The translations under genes were made by a program, and so were the position numbers. Shown here one piece after another: positions 62,954-64,000 of a stretch of 64,000 nt of DNA (its first letter is position 1; each line of letters starts with the position of its first letter). Location of the stretch: the NCBI GenBank assembly GCA_016125095.1, contig WGMK01000007.1, positions 62,001-126,000 on the forward strand. Reading direction: 5' to 3'. This DNA is from Candidatus Hydrogenedens sp. (GTDB taxonomy: Bacteria > Hydrogenedentota > Hydrogenedentia > Hydrogenedentales > JAEUWI01). The notes under the pieces are model-generated. The model worked only from the letters and a program-made list of their open reading frames with translations, was not told the DNA's origin and made no database searches.

Positions 62954-64000
62954 ATGGATTGCGAACACACGAACCCGGCGCGCGAGCAGCACCATCTGAT
63001 TACGCGGCGCCAGTTTTTCGGACGGACCAGCACGGGCATCGGTGCGGCGGCGCTCGCCTCGCTGCTGGGCGGCAATGCCTTTGCGGGCACGAACCCGGGC
63101 GGGCTGCACGGCCACCTGAACGGCCTGCATTTCGCGCCCAAGGCCAAGCGCGTCATCTATCTCTTTCAGAACGGCGCGCCCTCGCAGATCGATCTCTTCG
63201 ACTACAAGCCGCAGCTCGAGAACTGGCACGATGTGGACCTGCCGGAATCGGTGCGCAAGGGGCAGCGCCTCACGGGGATGACCTCCGGGCAGGAGCGCTT
63301 CCCGATGGCGAAGAGCCTGTTCAAGTTCGCCCGGTACGGCGAGTCCGGCCAGTGGTTCAGCGAACTCCTGCCGCATACCGCCACGGTAGCCGACGACATC
63401 TGCGTCGTGAAGACCATGAACACCGACGCCATCAACCACGACCCCGGCGTCACGTTCATACAGACGGGTCACCAGCAGCCGGGGCGGCCCAGTCTGGGCG
63501 CCTGGATGAGCTATGGCCTTGGCAGCATGAACGACAACCTGCCGGCGTTTGTGGTGCTGATTTCGCAGGGCAGCGCCAAGCGCGATGCCCAGGCCTTGTT
63601 CCAGCGGCTGTGGGGCTCGGGCTTCCTGCCGAGCGAGCACCAGGGCGTGAACTTCCGCGCAGGCGCCGACCCCGTGCTCTATCTCAACAATCCTCCCGGC
63701 ATCGATACGGCGACGCGGCGCGACATGCTCGACGCGCTGGCCGAACTGAATGCTCGGCAATTTCGCGATTATCAGGATCCGGAGATCAACGCCCGCATCG
63801 CGCAATACGAAATGGCCTACAAGATGCAGGCCTCGGTGCCGGACCTGATGGACGTATCCGACGAACCGGAATCCACCTTCGAGATGTACGGCGACGATGC
63901 GCGTAAGCCCGGCACTTTCGCGGCGAACTGCCTGCTGGCACGCCGCCTGGCCGAGCGCGACGTGCGTTTCATTCAGCTCTACCACCGCGGCTGGGATCAG
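62954..64000 (+). CDS. DUF1501 family protein, 5' part (runs off the window)
   Basis: 349 codons are visible and the frame is open at the right edge. A twin-arginine signal ([22 protein letters not shown]) shows Tat export. The DUF1501 core starts [21 protein letters not shown], with [43 protein letters not shown] and [12 protein letters not shown]. This family nearly always follows a PSCyt1/DUF1553 gene in Planctomycetota-type genomes, as here, 15 bases downstream. It resembles sulfatase-fold proteins but its activity is unknown. The C-terminus is outside the window. Confidence 0.88.
   Translation, partial: MDCEHTNPAREQHHLITRRQFFGRTSTGIGAAALASLLGGNAFAGTNPGGLHGHLNGLHFAPKAKRVIYLFQNGAPSQIDLFDYKPQLENWHDVDLPESVRKGQRLTGMTSGQERFPMAKSLFKFARYGESGQWFSELLPHTATVADDICVVKTMNTDAINHDPGVTFIQTGHQQPGRPSLGAWMSYGLGSMNDNLPAFVVLISQGSAKRDAQALFQRLWGSGFLPSEHQGVNFRAGADPVLYLNNPPGIDTATRRDMLDALAELNARQFRDYQDPEINARIAQYEMAYKMQASVPDLMDVSDEPESTFEMYGDDARKPGTFAANCLLARRLAERDVRFIQLYHRGWDQ

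Overview
The window reads as GC-rich chromosomal DNA, densely coding, from a free-living Gram-negative-type bacterium. It contains no rRNA, tRNA, phage, insertion sequence or CRISPR array that I can see. Several families are typical of the Planctomycetota/Verrucomicrobiota/Hydrogenedentota assemblage: a PSCyt1-DUF1549-DUF1553 protein followed by a DUF1501 protein, an arylsulfatase, a cohesin/dockerin-like secreted protein ending in twin SE(V/L)LR(I/V)-type repeats, a bactofilin, and a mevalonate-pathway HMG-CoA reductase. I infer a Hydrogenedentota-like or related lineage; this is inference from gene content, not a phylogenetic placement.

Layout. 1-2843: purine synthesis (3' part of an IMP cyclohydrolase-like gene, then purB) and a diacylglycerol-kinase-family gene. 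2866-7291: a minus-strand operon of GT2 glycosyltransferase, ATP-grasp/HAD fusion (apparently starting at CTG) and HMG-CoA reductase, with a divergent methyltransferase. 7497-11028: a minus-strand group with a FlgT_N-like secreted protein, a YugP-type membrane zinc peptidase, a bactofilin and a MinD/ParA-type ATPase. 11414-16332: a tight plus-strand operon lipA - stand-alone lipoyl domain - hom - thrC - HAD phosphatase - lipB, joining lipoate synthesis to threonine synthesis. 16393-23721: HbpS-like protein, rpsT, a Tat-exported NHL propeller, DUF423, bacilliredoxin, a hybrid PAS kinase and rplM-rpsI.

23747-25956 holds a short self-contained transcription unit (promoter, a 17-nt perfect complement to the usual 16S rRNA 3' end, a 41-codon ORF, a terminator). 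Next to it is a two-gene system whose histidine kinase has an N-terminal domain keeping the copper/ethylene-binding residues of plant ETR1 at identical spacing. 26022-35543 holds secreted propeller proteins, a polytopic membrane protein, DUF1805, a threonine dehydratase/serine racemase, a glycerophosphodiesterase, and a secreted protein with four copies of the 14-residue peptide AQDHNSSRSNKTAS at 33-34-residue period. It ends with a SRPBCC protein and a promoter-driven 32-codon ORF absent from a normal length-filtered annotation.

35547-43697 covers a site-2-type protease, a zinc-ribbon repeat protein, lgt, an acyltransferase, an OsmC protein and the protein-quality genes clpX and lon, each with its own promoter signals. 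43705-64000 is outer-surface and carbohydrate biology: a propeller/di-haem cytochrome, WecE-like aminotransferase, B12-binding radical SAM enzyme, polytopic membrane protein, sulfatase translationally coupled to a cohesin/dockerin-like protein, amidohydrolase, second GT2 enzyme, and the planctomycete-type cytochrome/DUF1501 pair that runs off the right edge.

Strongest candidates for something undescribed: the AQDHNSSRSNKTAS repeat protein with its upstream dyads (33535-34776), the anti-SD-complementary short transcript (23804-24120), and the promoter/hairpin/32-codon unit (35348-35543).
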